A stretch of DNA of 40,515 nt from Desulfocapsaceae bacterium. GTDB lineage: Bacteria; Desulfobacterota; Desulfobulbia; Desulfobulbales; Desulfocapsaceae. Positions 28,913-36,460 of this stretch are shown here, piece by piece. Every line of letters starts with the position of its first letter. Within the stretch, counting starts at the first letter, position 1. Position numbers and translations under genes: made by a program. The notes under the pieces are model-generated. The model searched no databases and was not told the DNA's origin. It saw nothing but the letters and a program-made list of their open reading frames with translations. Where the stretch lies: assembly GCA_030653035.1 (NCBI GenBank), contig JAUSAB010000061.1:1-40515 (forward strand). The letters run 5' to 3'.

Positions 28913-29635
28913 TTACCACGCACTGACAATCATCATCATACCCATCAGGATCAAAAAGGTAAATATCACCTTGAGATAAACCGCCCGTTCCATACGCCCA
29001 TAGCAATGAGACCCCAGCACCGTTCCCAGCAAGACACAAGGAGCCGCATAGAGAAACGAAGAGAGGACAGACATGGTGGTCATGCCACTCACAGCATGGG
29101 CGGTGGCATTGAGATATGAGTTAAAGAGAAAAAATCCACTCAGGGTGGCCTTGATCTCGTCTTTATTCCAATCACTCTGAGTCGCATAAATGATTGTAGG
29201 AGGCCCGCCAGCACTGAAGGCAGCACCAATGGCTCCTGATAAAAATCCAGCCATATATGACCAGGCAGGATGTATCGTCCTTGGCCTGGATTTTACCAGC
29301 AGGCTATAACAAGAATAAGCGATAAGCAAAATACCAAGCCCAATACTGAGACTCGCCGAATCAACCTTTTTCAGTAAGGCAATCCCCACAAATATTCCTG
29401 GGATCGCAGCAAGACACAAAGGGAAAATCTTCTTCCAATCCAGGTGTTTCTTGAGCCTCAAGGCCAGAAATGTGGTAATCACAACACTGCTCAAGGTACA
29501 AAGAGGAACAGCGCCTTTAACGTCAATACAAAGACTCAACAAGGGCATGGCCACAAGGGCCGAGCCGAATCCGGTCATGCCCTGAACAAAACCCGCCAAC
29601 AAAAAAATAACACTTATAAAGAATGGAATCAGCAT
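28913..29635 (-). CDS. TauE/SafE-family permease (small)
   Basis: This 240-residue protein has about eight TM helices and the two-fold glycine motif of the family: GFVQGMTGFGSALVAMPLL near the N-terminus and GFLSGAIGAAFSAGGPPTII in the second half. Family members export or import sulfite, sulfoacetate, taurine-related or other small anions; the substrate cannot be read from the sequence. The ATG has no clear ribosome site. The MITE-like element starts immediately after its stop. It is not closely similar to the larger TauE protein at 36457. Confidence 0.88.
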   Translation of the reverse strand: MLIPFFISVIFLLAGFVQGMTGFGSALVAMPLLSLCIDVKGAVPLCTLSSVVITTFLALRLKKHLDWKKIFPLCLAAIPGIFVGIALLKKVDSASLSIGLGILLIAYSCYSLLVKSRPRTIHPAWSYMAGFLSGAIGAAFSAGGPPTIIYATQSDWNKDEIKATLSGFFLFNSYLNATAHAVSGMTTMSVLSSFLYAAPCVLLGTVLGSHCYGRMERAVYLKVIFTFLILMGMMMIVSAW

Positions 29636-29983
29636 GACAGATTATTTTCTTGAACCGAAACGCAGTGCTGTTTATATTTTATAAAAATAAGGGAAAAACT
29701 CCGCAATGTGCCCGCAAGGATTATACCCATTTACCACCGTCAGATTATACCAGTTTTCCCAGGCTTCGTAACAAAAAGCAAACACTACCGTACCTGACGC
29801 TTCTTTTGATAACAGAGAGAAGATCGGGGAAATCAGTATGCACAGAATATTCATTATGGTATATCTACCTTTGAATGTTGAGAGTCGTTATGAATTTTGC
29901 CATCCAGATGACAGTATTATTTTATTACAACGGGTTCCTCTTTTTATCCGGTGGAGAAGCGGGATACAGAAAGAGACCACATA
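29636..29983. other. Divergent intergenic region with two -10-like boxes
   Basis: No gene is supported here. On the minus strand there are two TATAAT hexamers: one at 29744-29749 preceded by TG to form an extended -10 (TGGTATAAT), and one at 29720-29725. These are plausible promoters for the permease gene. The promoter of the plus-strand AAA gene was not identified. Confidence 0.45.
29720..29752 (-). promoter_or_regulatory. Putative promoter(s) of the small permease gene
   Basis: An extended -10 TGGTATAAT (29752-29744) and a second consensus TATAAT (29725-29720) lie in tandem 24 bases apart on the minus strand, 85-110 bases before the permease start. The -35 match (TTGTTA, 19-base spacing) is poor. 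Confidence 0.4.
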
Positions 29984-31705
29984 ATGGAAACAGGACAGAT
30001 GCAAGAGGAACAACAGCACGCCCAGCAATCCCCTTTTGACCAAGGGTTGTTTTTTCCTGATAAAGGCCGAAAATCTACTCTTGAAGCATTACGAAGTGCG
30101 GTGACGGACTCTGTCAGCCTGATCACCTGTATCGGCGGAGAGGGACATGGAAAAACCATGCTCTGTAAAATCCTGGGGAAAGAGATCTCTGAACCCTACC
30201 TGGTGATTCCTTTTCCCTACTCTGTTGAATCTTTTGATTATGTCCTCCAGATCATAGCCCTGAAGCTTAATCTCAATTTTTCCTTAGAGGACAATGCAAT
30301 GGGGAGCGGTCATCTCCTGATGGAGATCGCTCGGACCCTGCGGGAACAAAACACACGTCTTCTAATCCTGTTTGATGAGGCGGAAAAACTCTATCTGGCA
30401 ACGCTGGAACGAGTTCGCAAGATGATTGATCTGGTCAATGAAGACGCAGTGTTACTCCAGATCGTCCTGTTTGGCAGAATGGAATTCCAAAAACATATTG
30501 AACAACTCGCCTTGTGCACGTTCAAGAACGCACAAGAGCTCCATCTCGTACTGCCGCCATTAACAGAAGAGGATACATTTCAATATCTTAATTTCTGCAT
30601 GCAGCAACGGCCCGGCGTTGAAAAAAAAGATATCTTCAGTCGGGAAGTAGCCGCAAAAATCCTCGCTGTGTCTCATGGCAATTTCAGAAAAATCAACAGT
30701 CTGGCCGGAGATTCCCTTCGGTCATCCTCTTATACCACCAACAACACTGCCGATGGCACTTCTTTCATGGTATTGCTCGAACACGTCAAGGACTCAGACG
30801 ATCTAGTTGTGGGAAAACCTCCTGCGCATCGTCTGCCCTTCCTGTTCATGCAGCAAAAAGCAGCCATTGGAGCGGGAATTATTCTTATTGCCACCCTGCT
30901 GTTTTTATCTGTCAGCAAAGAAGATAAAAAGACCACTTTACCTGCCAAATCTGCAAAAACGCAGATGACAACTCATCAAAAAACGCACCAGACTGCACCC
31001 AATAACAAAGAGATAGGCAAACAACCGACACCACCAGCCCCGGTCGCAGCTACAGAACCAGTTACCAAGCCGGTACCACCAGCCCCGGTCGCAGCCGCAG
31101 TGCCAGTCGCCAAGCCGGCACCACCAGCTCCGATAACAGCTGCAGAGCCAGTCGTCAAGCCGACACCACCAGCTCCGGTCGCAGCCGCAGATCCAGCCGC
31201 CAAGCCAATCTCTGTAGAAATTGCACCCCTGATTGAAAAAAAGTCTTCAGAGATTCAAATAATAACTGCCGACAAGTCCCCTAAAAAAAATACCATCCCA
31301 CACTTAACCCCTGAGCCTATAACAAAAAACAACGAACTCTTATTAAAAGGGAAAAAAGAACTGAAAGCCAACATCAGTCAACAGCTCCCTCGAAAAAGTC
31401 TGGCCGCAGGCGACAGATGGCTGGCTGGTGAAAAAAATGATCAATTCACTTTGCAAGTTATGGTTCTTGCTACAGATCAGGCCAGTGAAAAATTCAAAGA
31501 GATACTGCACGAAGAAGACCAGCAAGGATCAGAAAAATTTATCATACTCAAAAAAGCAACATCCCCCACAACGCTCACCCTCTTTTATGGGGAATATCCG
31601 ACGCTTACCGCCGCCAGAAACGCCCGCAACAATCTACCCCAGTCCCTGCAAAAATATACCCCCTACCCAGTCGCTGTCAAACAGGCAGTAGAAAAATCAA
31701 AATGA
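29984..31705 (+). CDS. AAA ATPase with TM segment, Pro/Ala repeat linker and C-terminal SPOR-like domain (DamX-like)
   Basis: This 573-residue membrane protein starts at ATG 29984 (a GTG at 29951 is possible). Residues ~20-270 form an ExeA/AAA_22-type ATPase with Walker A GGEGHGKT (51-58) and Walker B LLILFDEAE (126-134). One TM helix follows (about 292-310). Then comes a linker of four 15-residue repeats of the PPAPVAATEPVTKPV type (about 349-409), and a C-terminal SPOR-like domain from ~487 (FTLQVMVLATDQASEKFKEI ... LFYGEYPTLTAARNARNNLP). SPOR domains bind denuded peptidoglycan at division sites. This architecture resembles DamX of gammaproteobacteria, pointing to a role in division or septal wall remodelling (inference). 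It converges with the M50 gene, 9 bases apart. Confidence 0.85.
   Translation: METGQMQEEQQHAQQSPFDQGLFFPDKGRKSTLEALRSAVTDSVSLITCIGGEGHGKTMLCKILGKEISEPYLVIPFPYSVESFDYVLQIIALKLNLNFSLEDNAMGSGHLLMEIARTLREQNTRLLILFDEAEKLYLATLERVRKMIDLVNEDAVLLQIVLFGRMEFQKHIEQLALCTFKNAQELHLVLPPLTEEDTFQYLNFCMQQRPGVEKKDIFSREVAAKILAVSHGNFRKINSLAGDSLRSSSYTTNNTADGTSFMVLLEHVKDSDDLVVGKPPAHRLPFLFMQQKAAIGAGIILIATLLFLSVSKEDKKTTLPAKSAKTQMTTHQKTHQTAPNNKEIGKQPTPPAPVAATEPVTKPVPPAPVAAAVPVAKPAPPAPITAAEPVVKPTPPAPVAAADPAAKPISVEIAPLIEKKSSEIQIITADKSPKKNTIPHLTPEPITKNNELLLKGKKELKANISQQLPRKSLAAGDRWLAGEKNDQFTLQVMVLATDQASEKFKEILHEEDQQGSEKFIILKKATSPTTLTLFYGEYPTLTAARNARNNLPQSLQKYTPYPVAVKQAVEKSK
31031..31210 (+). repeat. Four tandem 45-bp repeats within the SPOR-protein gene
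   Basis: Units start at 31031, 31076, 31121 and 31166, each beginning CCACCAGC and encoding a 15-residue Pro/Ala/Val/Lys-rich segment. The units are diverged mostly at silent or conservative positions. They keep the frame, so copy-number change would alter linker length only. Confidence 0.9.
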
Positions 31706-31714
31706 TAGTCTATA

Positions 31715-32347
31715 TCAAGAGAGTAGCAGACTGTTAGCAAAGTTGATCAAAGGTATAATCAGCTTAGCCAGAACACCAGTGGCGGCCAGGATAATAAGAA
31801 GGATAAAACCATATCGTTCGATTGACATGTAGGAACGAGCAAGACTGGGAGGCAAAATTCCAGTGAGAATCCGGCTGCCATCGAGCGGGGGAATAGGCAA
31901 AAAGTTAAAGATGCAAAGCACCAGGTTGATCCAGACACTGGCAATCAAGGTGCTGTTCAGAGGCACCAGAATTGCTTCTCCCAGGACAGAATAAGGGATA
32001 CTTTGGGCCAGCAACATAACAGCCTTAACCATCAAGGCACTGATTACGGCCAGTACGAGATTGGTAATCGGACCTGCCAGGGCCACCCAGAGCATATCCT
32101 TTTGCGGATCTTTAAAATAGGCCGGATTCACCGGAATCGGTTTGGCCCAGCCAAAATGGAAGATGAAAAAAGCAATCGTCCCCAATGGGTCGAGATGCTT
32201 GAGCGGGTTGAGAGTCAGGCGTCCAGAGGACTGGGCCGTTGGATCCCCCAGCCGGAATGCCACATAGCCATGAGCAAATTCATGGACGGTCAGGGCCAGC
32301 AACAACGGTGGAGCCAGGATAATAAACTGCAGGATTGATTCATTCAT
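31715..32347 (-). CDS. Site-2-protease-family M50 metalloprotease (YwhC-like)
   Basis: This 210-residue integral membrane protein has the zinc motif HEFAH (22-26), preceded by a hydrophobic helix. The second conserved motif is in NFLPIPPLDGSRI, where the Asp completes the active site. Other family features are the GRLTLNPLKHLDPLGTI segment and GPITNLVLAV. There is no PDZ domain, which places it in the short YwhC/Rv-type group rather than with RseP. Substrates are unknown. The ATG has no strong ribosome site. It stands alone between two unrelated units. Confidence 0.93.
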   Translation of the reverse strand: MNESILQFIILAPPLLLALTVHEFAHGYVAFRLGDPTAQSSGRLTLNPLKHLDPLGTIAFFIFHFGWAKPIPVNPAYFKDPQKDMLWVALAGPITNLVLAVISALMVKAVMLLAQSIPYSVLGEAILVPLNSTLIASVWINLVLCIFNFLPIPPLDGSRILTGILPPSLARSYMSIERYGFILLIILAATGVLAKLIIPLINFANSLLLS

Positions 32348-32562
32348 GAAAGCGATCCAAAGGCGAACACATCACCATATCAGCAAAAAAAGACGCTTTT
32401 AATCAACGTCAGACCATCATCATACAACTGACCTTGATGGTAAGCATGGTTGCAGAAAGACGCAACCACATCGCACGCAGCTCTTTTTCACCTAAAAAAC
32501 ACTCCGCCTCCCAAAACCTTTGGCTCCCCCTCATTTATAACAGCGGATATCCCCACAATGCT

Positions 32563-32949
32563 TCACGCCCCCTGCTGGCGACTTTCCCGATAGGCAATGG
32601 CCAACTTTTCCACCAGGGTTTCCAGATCAATGGGTTTCAAACAATAATCACTGGCACCACAGTCCAAACCCTGCAGACCCGCCTGCATCGAAGCATGGCC
32701 GGTCAGCAGGACAACAGGCAGGGTCGACCATTTCGCCTTAATTTCCCGAAGAAAGTCCATGCCATCCCGGTCGGGAAGCATGACATCCAGCACAACAATA
32801 TCGGGCCAACCTGATTCAATAATTGTTAACCCCTCGGCACAGGTAAGGGCTGTTTTTACATCATATCCCCGTCGTATCAACCTTTTACAGGTTGTTTCTA
32901 AAAAATCAACCTCATCATCAATGAGTAAGATATTGAACTCCGTGGCCAT
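32563..32949 (-). CDS. Receiver-only response regulator
   Basis: This is a 128-residue single CheY-like receiver with no output domain. It has the acidic pair (DD at 11-12), phospho-acceptor Asp55 in VVLDVMLPDRDG, Thr83 in LLTGHAS and Lys105 in CLKPIDL. It starts one base after the stop of the PEP-synthase-like gene, and its GGAGGG ribosome site lies inside that gene's end, so the two are translationally coupled. It may regulate, or be regulated by, that protein, or relay phosphate in a phosphorelay with the kinase at 38288. Confidence 0.93.
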   Translation of the reverse strand: MATEFNILLIDDEVDFLETTCKRLIRRGYDVKTALTCAEGLTIIESGWPDIVVLDVMLPDRDGMDFLREIKAKWSTLPVVLLTGHASMQAGLQGLDCGASDYCLKPIDLETLVEKLAIAYRESRQQGA

Positions 32950-32950
32950 T

Positions 32951-35521
32951 TCATCCCTCCATCTCTGCGTTATCTAAAAGAATATGCAAATCTGCCGTTA
33001 TTTTCTGTCGATACTGGGCAATCATACCCTCATCCCCCATGACCATATCGATCTGTCGGGTGTGAATAATCAGATAACCAAGAATCTTCAGCCGTTCCAG
33101 GAGAAAAGAACCTGGTTTTTTTTCTATCCTGGCAGTCATGGAGTCCGCCTTCTGCTCCACTCGAAAACCAAATTCATTCAAGATGTCACTAATCAACCGG
33201 ATACGCAGCAGGCGGCGATTTTCATCGGCCGCCCCGCCCTTGAACTGGAAGTTGACATAATTTTCGGTGAGATACTCCCCAAGATTTGCCTCCACTAAGG
33301 CAAAATGATAGCCAAGCCGGACACTCAGATTGCAGAAATTTTTTGAGATAAGAAAGTAATTTTTTGCGGCCATGGTCGAGCGCACCCCCGGATCAAGACC
33401 GGGATTTCTGGTGGACTGAAAGATAATGGAACCAAATCCTCGCAAACTGACAGGTGGTGGACCAGCCCAGGGAAAGGCGGTCATGCCCTGCCAGATGGCC
33501 AGCATCGGTACGGAAACAATGTGGCCGAGATCGACATAACGACTCTCCGGGTCAAAATCAGAACTGAAACCATCGTCCAGATCAATCACCCACCACTGGG
33601 AAGGGGCATCCACCACCAGTTGTTTGGCTGCCTTGTCATCAAAGCCGTAGCGTTCACCAAACTTGAACATCTCGACCACGGCCTTCTCATGACAATAACG
33701 GGTAAGATCATGCAGGGTCTGGCATGAATCTGGCTTGAAAAAAGGCGAAGCAGGGTCGGTCAAGGTCAGGGGCGTGATATACTCCATGGCCGCCACCAGG
33801 ATTTTATAAACCGGACTACCAACCATGAGATTAGGTTTTGGTAGAGCCAGGGCCAGTAGAGATTCTACCCGACCGTCATACACTTTACCCGCCGTGGCAT
33901 CCACCGTAATCAGGCGGTAATTGCCAAGAGTCGTCAGGGCCTGATTCATCCCGAAAATGGCCGGGATTCCAAATTCACGGGCCACTGTGGCAAGGTGAGC
34001 GGCCATCTGGCCGGTTTCGCTGATCACCGCCGACGCCCGGTCCAGCAAGCTGGCCCAGTCGGGATAAGGGGTCTCAACAACCAGCACCGCACCTTTGGGA
34101 AAACGCAACAAATCGAGACTGGATCGTACATTAAAGACCTTGCCACAGGCGACGCCACGACTGGCGCAGACCCCGCCGACCAGAAGTGGCGACGGCAAAT
34201 CATCCTCCCTGATGCCGTGTCCTTTGGGCTCTGACAATTCCTCAGCAGCAGGCCGCCCCAGGGGACGACTTTGCAGGATATACAAAAGCCCCGCCTTATC
34301 GATTGACCACTCCACATCCTGCGGAGTGCCGAAATGCTCTTCCAGGCGCACGCCCACCTCGGCCAGTTCCGCTGTCTGGAGTGCGGTAAGGGTCGGTAAT
34401 GAATCGACACCGCCATCCGCTTGTCCCACTCCAGATTGGAAATCAAGAAGAGCATAAGGCGGTGTCCGACTGACCATGAACTGCTCGGTTGCACCACTGC
34501 CATCCACCACATGACTGGCAAGGCCTGGCGCCGCCTGGATCATGACAAACCTGCTGCGCGGATCATCAGGGGCCCGGGAATAAAGAACCCCGCTGACAAC
34601 GGCATCCACCATGTGCAGACAACCGACACACATATGCACATCCTGATGCCGATAGCCTCGCTGCTGCCGATAAACAATGACCTGACTCTTATACTTGCCG
34701 GCCATGATCTCCTTATAGGCCTGACCGACAAATTCACGACTGACATTGAGCTGGGTTCGGTACTGGCCGGCAAAGGAGACATTGCTGCTGTCCTCACCAA
34801 GAGCACTTGAACGAAGGGCAACCAACAACTCGGAATCCTTGTCAGTCACAACTTGCTGATGGTGCGCAAGAATCGCTTCTTCGAGATCTTTTGGCAGCGG
34901 CGCGTTCACAATCAGGGCTTGAATACCGGCACTGACAGTATATAGCTCCTCCATATTATCAAAATCAAGCCCCTTTAAACGGCGGTTAATCTCAACCTCC
35001 AAATCATTGGCCTGGGTGAAATGGCGACCAGCAGCGGCAGTAATCACAAAGCCATCCGGGGTTCTTAAGCCCACCCGGTTTCTCACCTCACCAAGATTGG
35101 CCATTTTCTCACCCACCTGATCCACCATGCCGGCATCCACCTCCGCCATGGACAGAATCACTGCGCCCTCGGTGGTCACAGGCGGGCTGGCAATCACCAG
35201 CTCAAGCTGCCTGGTAATATCCCTGAATGACTGGTCAAGCGCCCCGTATCTCCCGTCAGACAGCTTACTCAGATGCCGGATCATCTTGTAGATATTCACA
35301 GTTAGAGCGGTACAGTTTCCCCGGATAAAAGCCATACCAAAGGAACGACCGGCGCCCAGGACTTGCTCCATCTCCGCCATCAATTCCAGGGCATTATTAT
35401 TAGCAGTAAGCAAAGAACGAAATTCTTTATAATGACTACGAAATGCGGTCTGTAACTCCGCCGGTTTCAGTCTAGGTTTGCTACGGAACAAAGAGGTGAA
35501 AAGATCAACAAGAGAGGTCAT
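32951..35521 (-). CDS. PEP-synthase-like phosphotransferase with a non-standard C-terminal region
   Basis: The 856-residue protein has an N-terminal helical extension (about 1-130) absent from standard enzymes. It is followed by a pyruvate/PEP dikinase ATP-binding domain (about 135-425; RSSALGEDSSNVSFAGQY at 237-254 and PQDVEWSIDKAGLLYILQSR at 400-419). A swivelling phosphohistidine domain comes next, with His509 in AAHLATVAREFGIPA. The last ~280 residues do not show the PEP/pyruvate TIM-barrel motifs of PpsA and instead form an unrecognised region. The ATP half-reaction and phospho-His therefore look intact, but the acceptor is unknown. The first ATG (35521) lacks a clear ribosome site. A possible promoter lies about 85 bases upstream. 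Confidence 0.82.
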   Translation of the reverse strand: MTSLVDLFTSLFRSKPRLKPAELQTAFRSHYKEFRSLLTANNNALELMAEMEQVLGAGRSFGMAFIRGNCTALTVNIYKMIRHLSKLSDGRYGALDQSFRDITRQLELVIASPPVTTEGAVILSMAEVDAGMVDQVGEKMANLGEVRNRVGLRTPDGFVITAAAGRHFTQANDLEVEINRRLKGLDFDNMEELYTVSAGIQALIVNAPLPKDLEEAILAHHQQVVTDKDSELLVALRSSALGEDSSNVSFAGQYRTQLNVSREFVGQAYKEIMAGKYKSQVIVYRQQRGYRHQDVHMCVGCLHMVDAVVSGVLYSRAPDDPRSRFVMIQAAPGLASHVVDGSGATEQFMVSRTPPYALLDFQSGVGQADGGVDSLPTLTALQTAELAEVGVRLEEHFGTPQDVEWSIDKAGLLYILQSRPLGRPAAEELSEPKGHGIREDDLPSPLLVGGVCASRGVACGKVFNVRSSLDLLRFPKGAVLVVETPYPDWASLLDRASAVISETGQMAAHLATVAREFGIPAIFGMNQALTTLGNYRLITVDATAGKVYDGRVESLLALALPKPNLMVGSPVYKILVAAMEYITPLTLTDPASPFFKPDSCQTLHDLTRYCHEKAVVEMFKFGERYGFDDKAAKQLVVDAPSQWWVIDLDDGFSSDFDPESRYVDLGHIVSVPMLAIWQGMTAFPWAGPPPVSLRGFGSIIFQSTRNPGLDPGVRSTMAAKNYFLISKNFCNLSVRLGYHFALVEANLGEYLTENYVNFQFKGGAADENRRLLRIRLISDILNEFGFRVEQKADSMTARIEKKPGSFLLERLKILGYLIIHTRQIDMVMGDEGMIAQYRQKITADLHILLDNAEMEG

Positions 35522-35603
35522 GGAGTGTCGTTCATACTGGGCGAATTTGCCACGTCAGACTAAATACGTCCTCAACAAAAGGTGCGTTTATTTCAATATA
35601 TTC

Positions 35604-35631
35604 AATATATCTAAAAAAAACCACCAAGCAA
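35604..35631 (-). promoter_or_regulatory. Putative promoter of the PEP-synthase-like gene
   Basis: On the minus strand, TTGCTT (35631-35626), a 16-base T-rich spacer, and TATATT (35609-35604). The leader would be about 75-80 bases. Confidence 0.4.
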
Positions 35632-35697
35632 ATGAAATCTGCCAAACACAAGCGGCACCTGCAAGACAATATAAAAGGGCCAATGAACAATCAAACT

Positions 35698-35745
35698 GAA
35701 AAAAAACCGCTTGTTCTTGGCAGCATACCACCCAGAACAAGCGGT
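35698..35745 (-). terminator. Rho-independent terminator of the TauE operon
   Basis: On the minus strand, ACCGCTTGTTCT (35745-35734) and AGAACAAGCGGT (35717-35706) form a 12-bp stem with a 16-base loop, followed by a run of T (35706-35699). It separates the TauE/TM unit from the PEP-synthase-like gene. Confidence 0.9.
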
Positions 35746-35761
35746 CAGTCAAACAACACTG

Positions 35762-36460
35762 CTAATGCTCAAGTTTGAGTCCCCAGCCTTCAAACATGAA
35801 AAGAATGGAAAAACCAAACCACATGGTATAGACCACATAGCCCGCCAGGGAACAAATGACCAATACCGCCTTGTCCTTGATGCTCTGCGCCTCAATCCCA
35901 TAATAATTATAGGATGGCTCAACGGTCTTGGTCCGCACCTGATAGAGAACTTTTGATTCTGCAAATTTCTCCTGCTTGGTCAGGCTCTTCTCCATGGACT
36001 TCAGCACATTATACCAATCATACATCACCTGCTTTTCAGCAAAGCCGTATTTGCCGCTGATAGTCTTGCCGTCATTGGCAAACATTGAGTCTGCGTCAGC
36101 GAGAATGGCACTCAGCATCCCACCGAGATCCCCGCTGAGCTTGATCTCTTTATCGCCAGCCTCGACCTTCATGCCTGCATGCTGCATAAGAACTGTCAAT
36201 CTTTCCATTGAAAGGTTGGCATCGGCTTTAATGTTCAGGGATATGTTGTTTCCCTTGAAGACCTCGATCTTTTTCTGGGTCGCAGGGATATAATAAGCTG
36301 ATTTTTTGGATATGGAATTGTACATACTGTCCATATAGTCCAGCATATTTACCTTCTTGCCCTGACCAGGATAAAGCGGCGAGAGAAGCAGTGCGAACAC
36401 GATCCAGAAAGCGATATGGAGCACCAGACCACCGGTGAATTCTTTTTTATGGGCAATCAT
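35762..36460 (-). CDS. Two-TM protein partner of the TauE/SafE permease
   Basis: I do not recognise this 232-residue protein by family. It has an N-terminal TM helix (about 10-30, GLVLHIAFWIVFALLLSPLY), an extracytoplasmic domain of ~165 residues with mixed strands and helices (KKIEVFKGNNISLNIKADAN), and a second TM helix near the C-terminus (about 195-220). There are no Cys or metal motifs in the domain. Its start overlaps the permease stop as ATGA, which implies 1:1 translation with the transporter. It may be an accessory or substrate-capture subunit (inference). Confidence 0.8.
   Translation of the reverse strand: MIAHKKEFTGGLVLHIAFWIVFALLLSPLYPGQGKKVNMLDYMDSMYNSISKKSAYYIPATQKKIEVFKGNNISLNIKADANLSMERLTVLMQHAGMKVEAGDKEIKLSGDLGGMLSAILADADSMFANDGKTISGKYGFAEKQVMYDWYNVLKSMEKSLTKQEKFAESKVLYQVRTKTVEPSYNYYGIEAQSIKDKAVLVICSLAGYVVYTMWFGFSILFMFEGWGLKLEH

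Noticed and set aside
29672-29854. 60-codon frame in the divergent intergenic region
   Set aside because: It has no ribosome site and spans the -10-like boxes; the peptide shows no family features.
30976-31203. Gly/Ala-rich minus-strand frame opposite the Pro/Ala repeats
   Set aside because: It is a by-product of the repeated codons of the SPOR-protein gene; repeats on one strand give a repetitive shadow on the other.
31031-31210. Tandem 45-bp repeats as a CRISPR array
   Set aside because: Units are contiguous without unique spacers and keep a reading frame within a gene.
35626-35650. Sigma-54-like TGGC...GC pattern upstream of the PEP-synthase-like gene
   Set aside because: The spacing between the GG and GC elements is two bases too long for a sigma-54 promoter.
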